From: Firmicutes bacterium UBA5201
Lineage (GTDB): Bacteria > Bacillota > Clostridia > Peptostreptococcales > Acidaminobacteraceae
Assembly (NCBI GenBank): GCA_002412775.1
Contig: DHVT01000020.1
Span: 1-64,000 of the forward strand
DNA length: 64,000 bases
Direction: 5' to 3'
Shown here piece after piece: positions 17,401 to 25,088 of this stretch. A program made the position numbers and the translations under genes. The notes beneath the pieces are model-generated. The model had not been told where the DNA came from. It saw nothing but the letters and a program-made list of their open reading frames with translations, and searched no databases. Position 1 is the first letter of the stretch; every line of letters starts with the position of its first letter.

Positions 17401-19809
17401 CGATTTGAATTCCCCATCGATATATTGGATCTCGATGGATTTTCTCATGCATTCTTCCGCTATTGCATATGCGGTCTCCACATCATTCTTATAATAAAGC
17501 ACATTGCTTAGCTCAAGTTTTGAGTCGACGTGACTGATCTCATCGTACGATTTTGAAAGGTTGATGATTTCATTCGCTTTTTCATAAGCATCTTCCAATT
17601 TTCCGACTTTGATCAATTGTTTGATCAGCCTGAGCCCGGTCTCGATCACCTTGTTCTTGTCACCAATTTTCTCATATAGACCACTTGCCCTGTCCAACAA
17701 TTCAGATGCTTTGAGGTTGTTGAAACTCCCTATGAAATGATCGGCGAAAACAATGCAATATTTTGCCGCCATAAGCAGTTCATCACATTGGATCAGATAA
17801 TCTATCATACTCTCATTGACTTCGTTGTTGGCCATGAAACGCTGTTCGTAATAATCAGACGCCTCTTTGTACAGCGCTTTTCTTTCATCGATTGTGAGCA
17901 TGTCAAAAAATACTCTTTTGAATTCATTGTCATGAAAAACAAAAACGTATTCCACATCGCTTATTCTCTTATTCAAAATCTTCTTTTCTTCCATCTCACC
18001 TAAGAACGCATATCCGGTTTCTTCATCCAAATGACAGAACCTGAACACAAAATTCATATTGAATGAACTTCTGAGAATAGACAGTCTCTTGAGATTTTCG
18101 GTATAAATCGGATTCAAGTCACTCAAAAGTGACTCGTAATCTTCTTTTCTGCCCTCAAAATACTCAAAAACAAAATGATCATCAAATCCATCCAGCTCCC
18201 ACTGCATTTTCTTGGTGTCAAAATAGATATAACCGTCCTGCCAGAGTTTGAAAATCATATTTTTGGTGATGCTGGCTTTGCCTTGGTTCTCAAGCATCAA
18301 TCTATGTGTCAAGCGATAAGGAATATAATTGACACCCAATGTCGCTTTCACGATTTGTCCGGTTTCTTCAAGGGTCAATGATGGCAATTTCAATATTCGG
18401 AGTTGCTCGTTTTTACTGTTTTCCTTTGATTTGACTTCAGATCCTGTAATGATCAGGAAATAATTTGAAACGCCTTTATGTTCGAGCAACTGGTCATAGA
18501 AATAGCGTTCTCTCGGGTCGATTCTTTCCTCGTCATCCACTAAAATCAAAATAAACTTATCGCTGCAATACTCAAGGAAAAAATTGAACACTCTATTGAG
18601 CACCCTGAGATATTGCTCATCCACATCGATGATCTGATCCGAATTGATGTTCCACTTTGCCTGCAACTCTGGCAAGACACTCGAGAGCTCAGCTCCATAT
18701 TTTTGAATCAATAGAGGGGATACATCATTGTGTGATGATACAAACCCTAGAATTTGTTTCACGGTTCCAAACGGTATATTCTCAACCTGCTTTGGTTTCA
18801 ATTTGACAAAGTCGAAACGGTTGAACTTCGCCACTTGGGCAATCTCCTTGAGGATCCTTGTTTTTCCGATTCCGGATTCGCCTCTGATATAGATTGCGTT
18901 ATAGTTCAAAGTTTTTTTGTATTTTTCATCGATCAGATTTCGAATGTCTTTCAGAATCGCATCTCTGCCGATTATTTTCGTGTGGTCATAAACCTTGTCA
19001 TAACAACTGGAGTCATTGTTATCGACTTCAATCCATATCAGTTTGGAAAGTTCCTCAATGAACTGGTTGACAGACGAATGCCTCTCTTCCTTGATATGAC
19101 TGGACGCTCTTAAAATGAACTTGTGTATGTCATTTGCACTGGATGTCTTGACAACATTATTGATCGATTTTTGACGATAGTCTATGCGGTAATAAAGATA
19201 ATAAAACAATATGCCAAGAGAAAAAATATCCACGGTGAGATCGGTTTCCTCTCCCCACATGATTTCAGGCGCGATGAACTGATTGAATCGATCGTGATCC
19301 ATCTTGAAGTGATAATCATTGACATAGTTGTTGGCGATATCCTTCAATTTGACCGTGACCTTATGGTTGTCCTTTATGATGAGCAAATGATCGAAATTGA
19401 GGTACTTGTATATGATTCCCCTGAAATGCAAGAAACGAAACACTTTACATAGTTGTACAAGCACGCTGTTCACTTCTGATTTGTTGAGATCCGTGTAATG
19501 AACAACCAGGCTCTCATCATAATGTTCATAGGTGTAAAAATATTGCTTGCGGTTGATGCGACTTCCATTGATCGTGTAAATGGGTTGAAATTCAAAAACG
19601 GACAATAGGTTTTCATGAACTATGTTTTTCAGTTCAACAAATTCATCTTCCATATTGATGATGAAATCGAAATTGGACATCTCTATATCAAAGATACGAA
19701 TGCGTTTGATCATGCCATTTTTCTGGATGTCATTAACGAGATATTCGATCCAATTGTTGTCTCTCGCCAGTGGTTTGACTATTTCATAGCGATCATTTAT
19801 TATTTTCAA
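14458..19809 (-). CDS. Giant signalling protein: pseudokinase - AAA/STAND ATPase - TPR - GAF - GGDEF
   Basis: A 1783-aa cytoplasmic multidomain protein with no membrane segment. (1) Residues about 1-270 have a Ser/Thr kinase fold with APE and DIFSLGILFYYL retained, but HRD is YKY (Y136 replaces the catalytic Asp), the downstream Asn is His141 and DFG is D157-I-A, so it is predicted inactive. (2) AAA_16/STAND ATPase: P-loop GESGIGKT at 310-317, Walker B LILVDDEE near 424. (3) TPR-like helical repeats, about 640-1060. (4) GAF, about 1290-1440. (5) GGDEF domain starting DKLTGVY at 1448, active-site GGEEF at 1524-1528, I-site RSTD five residues before it, metal-binding Asp in VIMLDID: a probable active diguanylate cyclase. 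(6) C-terminal GAF-like tail. Lies 39 nt after marR and 12 nt before ygiQ. The input signal is unknown. Confidence 0.88.
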   Translation of the reverse strand: MKIINDRYEIVKPLARDNNWIEYLVNDIQKNGMIKRIRIFDIEMSNFDFIINMEDEFVELKNIVHENLLSVFEFQPIYTINGSRINRKQYFYTYEHYDESLVVHYTDLNKSEVNSVLVQLCKVFRFLHFRGIIYKYLNFDHLLIIKDNHKVTVKLKDIANNYVNDYHFKMDHDRFNQFIAPEIMWGEETDLTVDIFSLGILFYYLYYRIDYRQKSINNVVKTSSANDIHKFILRASSHIKEERHSSVNQFIEELSKLIWIEVDNNDSSCYDKVYDHTKIIGRDAILKDIRNLIDEKYKKTLNYNAIYIRGESGIGKTRILKEIAQVAKFNRFDFVKLKPKQVENIPFGTVKQILGFVSSHNDVSPLLIQKYGAELSSVLPELQAKWNINSDQIIDVDEQYLRVLNRVFNFFLEYCSDKFILILVDDEERIDPRERYFYDQLLEHKGVSNYFLIITGSEVKSKENSKNEQLRILKLPSLTLEETGQIVKATLGVNYIPYRLTHRLMLENQGKASITKNMIFKLWQDGYIYFDTKKMQWELDGFDDHFVFEYFEGRKEDYESLLSDLNPIYTENLKRLSILRSSFNMNFVFRFCHLDEETGYAFLGEMEEKKILNKRISDVEYVFVFHDNEFKRVFFDMLTIDERKALYKEASDYYEQRFMANNEVNESMIDYLIQCDELLMAAKYCIVFADHFIGSFNNLKASELLDRASGLYEKIGDKNKVIETGLRLIKQLIKVGKLEDAYEKANEIINLSKSYDEISHVDSKLELSNVLYYKNDVETAYAIAEECMRKSIEIQYIDGEFKSAQMLCRCLTNTVDLDKHIELTRSYLDKSMISGNEYYQAVFQNELGVNHLYRNNYEDSLGAFSESLKCYKNLNDEENIIKAYNNMGVVHFDGYGDYVVARDFFRKAYTHSINRNYIVATPIHLNNLGETYMTEGRYEMAIKYFEESHQNAEKIGDKGVDLLALLNLCSAYNQVEKYGKAFTLMNRLEHEFSTLEKRDFNRQDYYLLHLDFFLSMHSIMKVDKWRYEFGYHSIEDDYRKYRVQIIDMILKYKKNDIVNEKREIPLKTISNLVEKTVKPSEVKLLRTFIMDVLIDLIDRYDYLSAEELFRLDSILAKRYNTKFIRLKNEVIEAALSDFSIERIENLIEPIEAISHEFLWKVYKILGNENFNRNNLYQALKYYLMALDVIYDLSNNVPLEYKETYILYDNSKMSLKNSINKITKRLLSLDGIIQNVIYDERFETVEDFFDLSQLNRLYHSKEFIRLITENIDDRDEVRFETSIDLIRNLEKDEINNLKLILKYLKHLTFAERAFIYLLDENDNISQVIKADEACEDYDVSKLINNIGNDIDGILITKINPKTNIQLLSDNQKSIICFPVYETSSVKNANDKRKEDLLVTKQKVIGYVFMDSKNLINRFDEVTFEQAKSFINLIYVFIDNYNLKRLSTIDKLTGVYLRKFIEQKFALHMSIARQNNYNLSVIMLDIDKFKFVNDTYGHRKGDEILTRLGEILNNSVRSTDYVARYGGEEFIILLPEADSESGYRVAEKTRMLIENSKLLGDDKPLTVSLGVSTYPKDGANEEELIEKADQALYYSKNNGRNQSTSWDHKLIKEKHRYDRLTGILTGNISSDTRTVKALIDILNQLDHSFSREESIRNAFISLLDITEGDEIQFIKFDENQNIEEVIYKKKGQDKISDELVLNERLIGRFKGTDSSGYFIDWEEVIAYDANLKVPNWKSYIIITFLKGKTSGILSIAVDIKDKEFEFSNYNFVDALKPVLEHVLFN

Positions 19810-19848
19810 GTCCGAATGCCTCCCATCACAACAGATTTTCTATAACAA

Positions 19849-20274
19849 TCAGATTTCAAAGATTTTGTTAAATATTTCAAAACTGCTGTCAATTTGATCG
19901 ATTACTGCTTCATCGAGTCCTGAAATGACCTGCTCGACATAATTTCTTCTGTTCTCCATGACTTTTTCCAGCAAATCGTGCCCCTTGGGCAAAACAAAAA
20001 TACGTACAATTCTTCTGTCGCTCTCATCTTTGACTCTTTTTACAAGATCGTTGCGTTCCATTCTATCGAGCAAATCGGTTACAGTGCTGCATGCAAGATA
20101 CATTTTGGAGCTCAACTCACCGATGGTGAGATTGTCTTCATATATTAGATGTTGGAGTGCTTCAAATTGAGGGGGTGTGATTTCAACATCATTTAGGATT
20201 TCTCTGCCCTTCTTTTTTATCTTATAACACACACGCCTCAAATTTTCCTCGATTCGTACGGTTCTATCTCTCAT
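19849..20274 (-). CDS. MarR-family transcriptional regulator
   Basis: 141-aa winged-helix repressor of the MarR type: LTIGELSSKMYLACSTVTDLLDRMERNDLVKRV is the recognition helix region and ESDRRIVRIFVLPKGHDLLEK the wing. Start ATG at 20274 with GGAGGAAAAAG. It heads the operon with the giant signalling gene and is divergent from the M23 peptidase gene. Its promoter's -35 is covered by an inverted repeat TTAG-N5-CTAA (20369-20381), a plausible autorepressor site. The ligand is unknown. Confidence 0.92.
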   Translation of the reverse strand: MRDRTVRIEENLRRVCYKIKKKGREILNDVEITPPQFEALQHLIYEDNLTIGELSSKMYLACSTVTDLLDRMERNDLVKRVKDESDRRIVRIFVLPKGHDLLEKVMENRRNYVEQVISGLDEAVIDQIDSSFEIFNKIFEI

Positions 20275-20310
20275 TCTTTTTCCTCCATCTATTCTAATTG
20301 TGTATACGAC

Positions 20311-20336
20311 AAAAAAGTGGAAAGCTCTTTTCCACT
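20311..20336 (-). terminator. Terminator-like hairpin in the marR leader
   Basis: On the minus strand AGTGGAAAA-GAGC-TTTCCACT followed by TTTTTTG. It lies between the predicted marR promoter and the marR start, with no gene upstream to terminate, so it would act as an attenuator of the marR/giant-gene operon. Confidence 0.55.
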
Positions 20337-20348
20337 CCTCATTACTCT

Positions 20349-20381
20349 ATTTTACAGAATTTTATTAATTAGGTAAACTAA
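20349..20381 (-). promoter_or_regulatory. marR promoter with overlapping inverted repeat
   Basis: Minus strand: -35 TTTACC (20377-20372), 17-bp spacer, -10 TAAAAT (20354-20349). The -35 is embedded in the inverted repeat TTAG-GTAAA-CTAA (20369-20381), suited to a MarR-family dimer. Confidence 0.5.
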
Positions 20382-20395
20382 ATTTTCTGTATTCG

Positions 20396-20425
20396 TTGTA
20401 TTTTTATATAAAATTATGTTAGAAT
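20396..20425 (+). promoter_or_regulatory. Promoter of the M23 peptidase/bactofilin operon
   Basis: TTGTAT (20396-20401), 18-bp spacer, TAGAAT (20420-20425), about 32 nt upstream of the M23 gene. It is divergent from the marR promoter, with about 15 nt between the marR inverted repeat and this -35. Confidence 0.45.
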
Positions 20426-20456
20426 ATATTAAGTTTTTATTACAACAGGGGGTTCT

Positions 20457-21464
20457 ATGAATAAATTCAGAGATTTCTTTAATAGACATAAAGTTACAAT
20501 TATGGTTATACCCGTTGCTGAAAAATCAATTCGGCAGTGGAAATTCAACTTATCCATAGCATTTGTCATACTGGTGGGTTTGATTGTAATCAATGTATCT
20601 TTATTGTTTGGCACCGTCACTTCCAGAGTGGTCGCCGTCAATTTGTCTTCAGAAAACCATGAGTTGGCAGAAAATCTGTTGATGACACAAGACAAAATCA
20701 ATTCTTTATACAATATCAACTCAAACAGTTCAGAGGAAATCGACAAGTTGAAGATCACACTCGAATCATCTGCACTATTCTTGAAAAGCAGATTGGACGA
20801 AATGGATAAGACACAGGAATATATTTCTCAACTCGTATTGATTTTCAATGAGGAGACCAGTTCTTCTCTTCCAGTACCGACAAGTCGCTCATTCAGCAGG
20901 ATGGACAGTGTCCAGACGCTCGGCGAAACCGAAGTGGATGTCAACGGCGACGATTTGCTCTTTATGGAAATTGATGCTTTGATCACCAATGATGAAATCG
21001 CAGAAATCATTTCGGATCAATCAGAAATATATAATGAACTCGTCAGCAAATTGGAGAGCCAGCTCACTTACCTGGAAAGTCGACCTGACTTTTATCCTAC
21101 TGTCGGCAGGCTCAGCTCAAAATTCGGTTATAGAAGAGATCCTATAACTGGTGCCTCAAAGAAGCACAACGGAATTGATATCAGCAACTCAGTCGGCACG
21201 AAAATCTATTCCGCAGGATCCGGAGTGGTCACTTTTTCCGGTTACAGCGGTGCCTTTGGCAGGGTCATCATCATTGATCACGGCTATGGTTATGAATCCG
21301 TATACTCACATTGCAGTGAGCTTTTGGTGAACGCAGGCGACACGGTTTCCAAGGCCGACTTGATCGCAAAAATGGGAAGAACCGGCCGTACGACAGGCTC
21401 ACATCTTCATTTTGAAATCAGATATAATGGCACGCCAATAAATCCATTAAACATACTCAAATAG
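20457..21464 (+). CDS. M23-family murein peptidase, membrane-anchored
   Basis: Envelope metallopeptidase cutting peptidoglycan cross-links (LytM/M23), 335 aa. It has a cytoplasmic N-terminus, one membrane segment (about 27-50), an extracellular coiled coil (about 60-130) and a C-terminal M23 domain (about 215-335). Zinc ligands are visible in KHNGIDISN and the HLHFEIRYNGTPINP motif, with the general-base HC in YSHCSEL. Start ATG at 20457 with AGGGGGTT. It is followed 9 nt later by a bactofilin gene, an arrangement linked to cell-shape control (for example CcmA-Csd in curved bacteria). No missing active-site residue. Confidence 0.92.
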   Translation: MNKFRDFFNRHKVTIMVIPVAEKSIRQWKFNLSIAFVILVGLIVINVSLLFGTVTSRVVAVNLSSENHELAENLLMTQDKINSLYNINSNSSEEIDKLKITLESSALFLKSRLDEMDKTQEYISQLVLIFNEETSSSLPVPTSRSFSRMDSVQTLGETEVDVNGDDLLFMEIDALITNDEIAEIISDQSEIYNELVSKLESQLTYLESRPDFYPTVGRLSSKFGYRRDPITGASKKHNGIDISNSVGTKIYSAGSGVVTFSGYSGAFGRVIIIDHGYGYESVYSHCSELLVNAGDTVSKADLIAKMGRTGRTTGSHLHFEIRYNGTPINPLNILK

Positions 21465-21473
21465 GAGGTTCCA

Positions 21474-21968
21474 ATGTTTCAAAGCAAAAAAGAGGCCGAA
21501 TCCAATTTCGACATCATAATCGGTCCCAATTCAATGATCAAAGGTGATGTCGAGAGTGAGGGCAGCATCAGAATCGATGGCAAAATCATAGGCAATGTGA
21601 CAACACTCGGAAATGTGATAATCAGTGAAAATGCATCTGTTCGTGGTGATGTGACTTCTTCCAATTCAGAAATCTATGGTTTATGCGAAGGTAATGTCAA
21701 AGTAAAGGGAAAAGTGAACCTGTATCAAAATTCGACATTGATTGGTGATGTTCTGGCCAAGAGTTTCAACACAAAAGAAGGCGCTTCCTTCAAGGGCAAT
21801 TGTGTTGTGGATCCTGAAGAGGAACTTAAAATCGAAGTGGATAGCACAATACACGACTCCTTCAAGAAAACAAACAATTCAAAGTTGGTTGATATCAACA
21901 AATCGCAAAACAACAAACAGAAAACAAACAATGAGACACAAGAAAATGAACATAGAAATGCAAAATAA
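21474..21968 (+). CDS. Bactofilin (polymer-forming cytoskeletal protein)
   Basis: 164 aa with one DUF583/bactofilin beta-helix domain (about residues 14-110): GPNSMIKGDVESEGSIRIDG, then repeating valine/isoleucine strands such as GNVTTLGNVIISENASVRGD. The C-terminal tail of about 45 residues is hydrophilic and Asn/Gln/Lys-rich, probably disordered. Bactofilins self-assemble without nucleotides and position cell-wall enzymes; here the likely partner is the M23 peptidase encoded 9 nt upstream. AGGAGG precedes the ATG at 21474. Confidence 0.92.
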   Translation: MFQSKKEAESNFDIIIGPNSMIKGDVESEGSIRIDGKIIGNVTTLGNVIISENASVRGDVTSSNSEIYGLCEGNVKVKGKVNLYQNSTLIGDVLAKSFNTKEGASFKGNCVVDPEEELKIEVDSTIHDSFKKTNNSKLVDINKSQNNKQKTNNETQENEHRNAK

Positions 21969-21993
21969 AAAAAGCGCATATGCGCTTTTTTTT
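21965..21993. terminator. Bidirectional terminator between bactofilin and ltaS-like gene
   Basis: AAAAAAGCGCATATGCGCTT followed by TTTTTT, with A-runs on one side and T-runs on the other, so it works on both strands. It overlaps the stop codons' edges of both convergent genes. Confidence 0.85.
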
Positions 21994-23818
21994 ATTCTTT
22001 AAGGAATTGTCCCGATCCATAATTGAAATCGTTTATGATTTGTACTATCGAATCGGATTCTGTGATCTTTTTGCTAAGATTGATCATATAGGTCGAAAGT
22101 TCATATCCCGCCCTACACAACTCAATATCGACCGGTTCATGGCTATCTCTGGTGTATGCGATTGAATTCTCGAAGATGCCATCTCTTGAAATCTCAAAAA
22201 CGACATCATTGTCGATAAAAGAACCCTTTTCCATAAAAGTTTGAGAAGCGACAAAGCCTTGTTCGCTATTGATCAAATCCCTGCCGAATGTAAGATACTC
22301 GTTTCTAATGCCCATCAAATTGAGGAGCGTCGGCAGCAAATCCACTTGACCACCGGAAATGTCATAGGTCTCACTAGTTCCAAGTCCTGGAATATGAACA
22401 ATCAATGGAATGTTCAACATGTCCTCATGGGTATATTCATGCCCGAGAAACCTTTCAAGGCTATCGATCGCCTCAGCGTTTTCTACACCGATTCCATAGT
22501 GGTCGCCATAAAAGACAATGATGGAATTATCATATAAACCTTCTGACTTCAATTGTTCAATGAAATCTCCAATGACACCATCCACATAATTGACGGACTG
22601 CACATAACTTCCAAAATAGTTCTGGTCTTCTTCATTCAATACAATATTCTTTTTACTTTCAGGTAAATCAAACGGTTTATGGGAAGATAGTGTTACCATG
22701 AAGTCAAATCTCTTTCCCTCGATATTTTTCATCAAAGGAACGGATTGATTGAAAAAGTCATGATCATCAAGTCCAAAAACAATTTTCTCGCCCATAATGT
22801 AATCGTCTTCAAAATAGCTTTGATCAAAACCCAAGAATGGATAGATATTCTCCCTGTTCCAAAACGAAGCCTGATATCCATGGTATGAAGTGGCGGTGTA
22901 GCCATGTTCCCTCATGATCCAAGGGAGACCGTAAAACGCATTCTTTTCATAGACGTTGTAAGCATTGCCGGTAGTAATCGGATAAATCGAGTTCAATGAT
23001 ACAAATTCGGCATCTGACGTGTTGCCCTTACCCAATTGTTGATAATAGTTGGAAAAATAAAGCGAGTCCTTCTGAACCAAAGCATTCAAGTTCGGCAATA
23101 TTTCCTGTCCTTCATAGGACTTGCCAATGAAGTCGTTTTGCAAGGATTCTATTTGTACAATAATCAAATCCCGATCATTGCCAACTCCGAAATATTGGGA
23201 TTCAATACCCATGTTGGTCCTTTTCTCCATCTCATCCAAAACAAATTTTCTGTCATCAGACATCAACCTGTTGTTCTCAAAGTCGGTGGAAATGATATCA
23301 AAGATATGATAGTTGAAAAATTCATATTTTTTAATGCCTGTATAGATTTCCGAAAATGATATTCCAAGTATGATGGATGGCAAAATGATCATAGTGATCA
23401 AAATCGCTGATTTTCTTTTGTAAATCACTACCTTGCCAATCCTTTTCTTCATGCTTAAGAATAAGATGAGGTCAACAAATAGAATTAGATCGGTAATCTT
23501 TACAATTGAGAAAATAATGGAAGTCACCGAACCAACGAAAGTTGCCTGATGAATCAATTTAATGGATAAAAAACCCATAAAATATCTGTAGTACAACAAG
23601 TCACCAAACATAATCACGGAGAGCAAGAGCGTCAAAATGATGTATATTTTGGAATTTCTATGAAATAGGAACAATATTGCGGAAAACACCGAAATCGTCA
23701 CCAATCCATAAACCAACTTGTCTAGGGGCATATCCGTACTTATGTAGAAATATAAAGTCTTAAGAGCATAGGCAAGTACTATTGAAGCTATATATATGAG
23801 TTCTTTTCTGATTTTCAT
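21992..23818 (-). CDS. LtaS-type sulfatase-family membrane enzyme (lipoteichoic acid synthase-like)
   Basis: Five N-terminal membrane segments (within residues 1-165) followed by an extracellular alkaline-phosphatase/sulfatase domain, total 608 aa, the layout of LtaS, which polymerises glycerol phosphate from phosphatidylglycerol. The catalytic nucleophile is T267 in GKGNTSDAEF; metal-binding motifs include IVQIESLQ (Glu) and FYGDHYGIG (Asp-His). Start ATG at 23818 after GGAGGACG. Several clostridia carry paralogues acting as synthases or primases of polyglycerol phosphate, so the precise role (LtaS versus LtaP) is open. Convergent with bactofilin. Confidence 0.88.
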   Translation of the reverse strand: MKIRKELIYIASIVLAYALKTLYFYISTDMPLDKLVYGLVTISVFSAILFLFHRNSKIYIILTLLLSVIMFGDLLYYRYFMGFLSIKLIHQATFVGSVTSIIFSIVKITDLILFVDLILFLSMKKRIGKVVIYKRKSAILITMIILPSIILGISFSEIYTGIKKYEFFNYHIFDIISTDFENNRLMSDDRKFVLDEMEKRTNMGIESQYFGVGNDRDLIIVQIESLQNDFIGKSYEGQEILPNLNALVQKDSLYFSNYYQQLGKGNTSDAEFVSLNSIYPITTGNAYNVYEKNAFYGLPWIMREHGYTATSYHGYQASFWNRENIYPFLGFDQSYFEDDYIMGEKIVFGLDDHDFFNQSVPLMKNIEGKRFDFMVTLSSHKPFDLPESKKNIVLNEEDQNYFGSYVQSVNYVDGVIGDFIEQLKSEGLYDNSIIVFYGDHYGIGVENAEAIDSLERFLGHEYTHEDMLNIPLIVHIPGLGTSETYDISGGQVDLLPTLLNLMGIRNEYLTFGRDLINSEQGFVASQTFMEKGSFIDNDVVFEISRDGIFENSIAYTRDSHEPVDIELCRAGYELSTYMINLSKKITESDSIVQIINDFNYGSGQFLKE

Positions 23819-23908
23819 TTTTCGTCCTCCACTGTGTTATTATACGATTGATATCAGTAGAATTCAAATTAAAATACCATTAGAATCATTTGACATTTTG
23901 TTAACATA

Positions 23909-23945
23909 ATCAAAACAAACAAAGGTCGACCTGTTAGGTCGACCT
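23909..23945 (-). terminator. Terminator of the 6S RNA gene
   Basis: Two copies of the 10-nt palindrome AGGTCGACCT (23923-23932 and 23936-23945) separated by 3 nt form a strong stem. On the minus strand it is followed by TTTGTTTGTTTTG. Confidence 0.75.
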
Positions 23946-23949
23946 AAAT

Positions 23950-24131
23950 GTTGTGTATACGTCCAGAATGCCGTTACGTACAAATTTCACACCACACCTT
24001 AGTTAGGTGGGTGGACTATCCGTTGCTTCTGACTTCTACTTAAAGCAGCTTGCCATAGACAATGGAACACGTTCTCCCGAAAAATAGTCAGTGGTAAAAT
24101 TTATAGCTGTAACCAACATTCCAGGCGCCTT
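23950..24131 (-). ncRNA. ssrS: 6S RNA
   Basis: About 180-nt structured RNA that, in the family, binds RNA polymerase holoenzyme as an open-promoter mimic. Evidence: a strong promoter directly upstream, a terminator directly downstream and no protein frame. The closing elements match the family: 5' CTGGAATGTTGGTTAC (24124-24109) and 3' GTAACGGCATTCTGG (23977-23963), comparable to CTGAGATGTTCGC and GCGGCATCTCGG of E. coli 6S. They pair as GTTAC/GTAAC and GGAATG/CATTCT. Further inner helices are visible (TAAATTTTACCAC with GTGGTGTGAAATTT; GACTAT with ATAGTC), leaving an internal bubble. Exact ends are approximate. SRP RNA and RNase P were considered and do not fit. Confidence 0.82.
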
Positions 24132-24137
24132 TTTACT

Positions 24138-24166
24138 ATTATACATCACTTTTGATTTTTTTTCAA
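24138..24166 (-). promoter_or_regulatory. Strong promoter of 6S RNA
   Basis: TTGAAA (24166-24161), 17-bp spacer, TATAAT (24143-24138); start expected near 24131. The -35 overlaps the rluD stop codon. Confidence 0.8.
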
Positions 24167-25077
24167 TCTCGTTGACCATCCAATTTGTCCATAACAGATT
24201 TAATATCATCGGGAATCGGTGCGATCACAGAAACGCGCTCCTCTCCTCTTGGAGGAATAAATGTCATCTCATAACAATGTAGGGCTTGTCTGCCAATCCA
24301 CTCACTCACATGACCATAAAGGTGGTCCCCTAGAATCGGATGGCCTATATGGGCAAAATGAACACGGATCTGATGGGTGCGGCCTGTCTCCAATCTTATT
24401 TTCACAAGTGTATGGGAAGCGTACCTCTCCACGACATCATAATGGGTGACCGATGCCATGCCGCTATCGATAACGGCTCGCCTTATATCGAGCTCCTCTA
24501 CTCTGTCAATGGGAAAATCGATGGTACCTGAATCAGGGGCAAGACGTCCTTCCACTATGGCAAAATATACCTTGTCTACCGTATTGTCCTGCATTTGTTC
24601 GGAAACAATCTGTTGCGAATATGCGTTTTTTGCAATCAGTACAATACCTGATGTATCACGATCCAATCGATTGATGAATCTGATCTTGTAATTTTGATGA
24701 CTCACATATTGATGATGGGACAAAGCATTTGCCAAAGTACCATCAGGATGGCCTTTTGTGGGATGCACCACCAAAAAAGGGGGCTTATCCACAACGAGTA
24801 GATCTCCATCTTCGTAGAGAATTCTCACTGGAATTGGATTTGGATCAAAAGTGTTCTCATCGTGATCCAACATGAGTGAAATCAAATCTCCTGCTTTGAC
24901 GATTCGGTTCACCGATCCGTTTTTCTTATTCAAAAAAATATTGTTGTTGCTCTTGCATTTGCGGATCAATCTGCTGGACACATTCATGGATGTCGCAAGG
25001 ACATCAATGATTTTCAGTCCCTCTTCCTCGGCTTCGACCTGATAATCCAGTCGTAAGGTTTCCTTATTAATGAACAT
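24163..25077 (-). CDS. rluD: RluD-family 23S rRNA pseudouridine synthase
   Basis: Converts uridines in 23S rRNA to pseudouridine. 304 aa with an N-terminal S4 RNA-binding domain (about 15-75, MNVSSRLIRKCKSNNNIFLN) and a catalytic domain with the family motif INRLDRDTSGIVLIAKN containing the catalytic Asp, and the later GRTHQIRVHFAHIGHPILGD. Start ATG at 25077 after AGGAGCATT. Distinguishing RluD from RluC/YlyB/YjbO-type paralogues is not possible from this alone. 11 nt after the unknown gene upstream. Confidence 0.9.
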   Translation of the reverse strand: MFINKETLRLDYQVEAEEEGLKIIDVLATSMNVSSRLIRKCKSNNNIFLNKKNGSVNRIVKAGDLISLMLDHDENTFDPNPIPVRILYEDGDLLVVDKPPFLVVHPTKGHPDGTLANALSHHQYVSHQNYKIRFINRLDRDTSGIVLIAKNAYSQQIVSEQMQDNTVDKVYFAIVEGRLAPDSGTIDFPIDRVEELDIRRAVIDSGMASVTHYDVVERYASHTLVKIRLETGRTHQIRVHFAHIGHPILGDHLYGHVSEWIGRQALHCYEMTFIPPRGEERVSVIAPIPDDIKSVMDKLDGQRD

Positions 25078-25088
25078 AATGCTCCTAA

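Noticed and set aside
23923..23945. CRISPR-like repeat pair AGGTCGACCT
   Set aside because: Only two 10-nt copies 3 nt apart; they form the terminator stem of the 6S RNA gene. No spacer-repeat series or cas gene.
23950..24131. SRP RNA or RNase P RNA instead of 6S
   Set aside because: No SRP GGAA-loop domain, far too short for RNase P and no P4 motif; closing elements match 6S.
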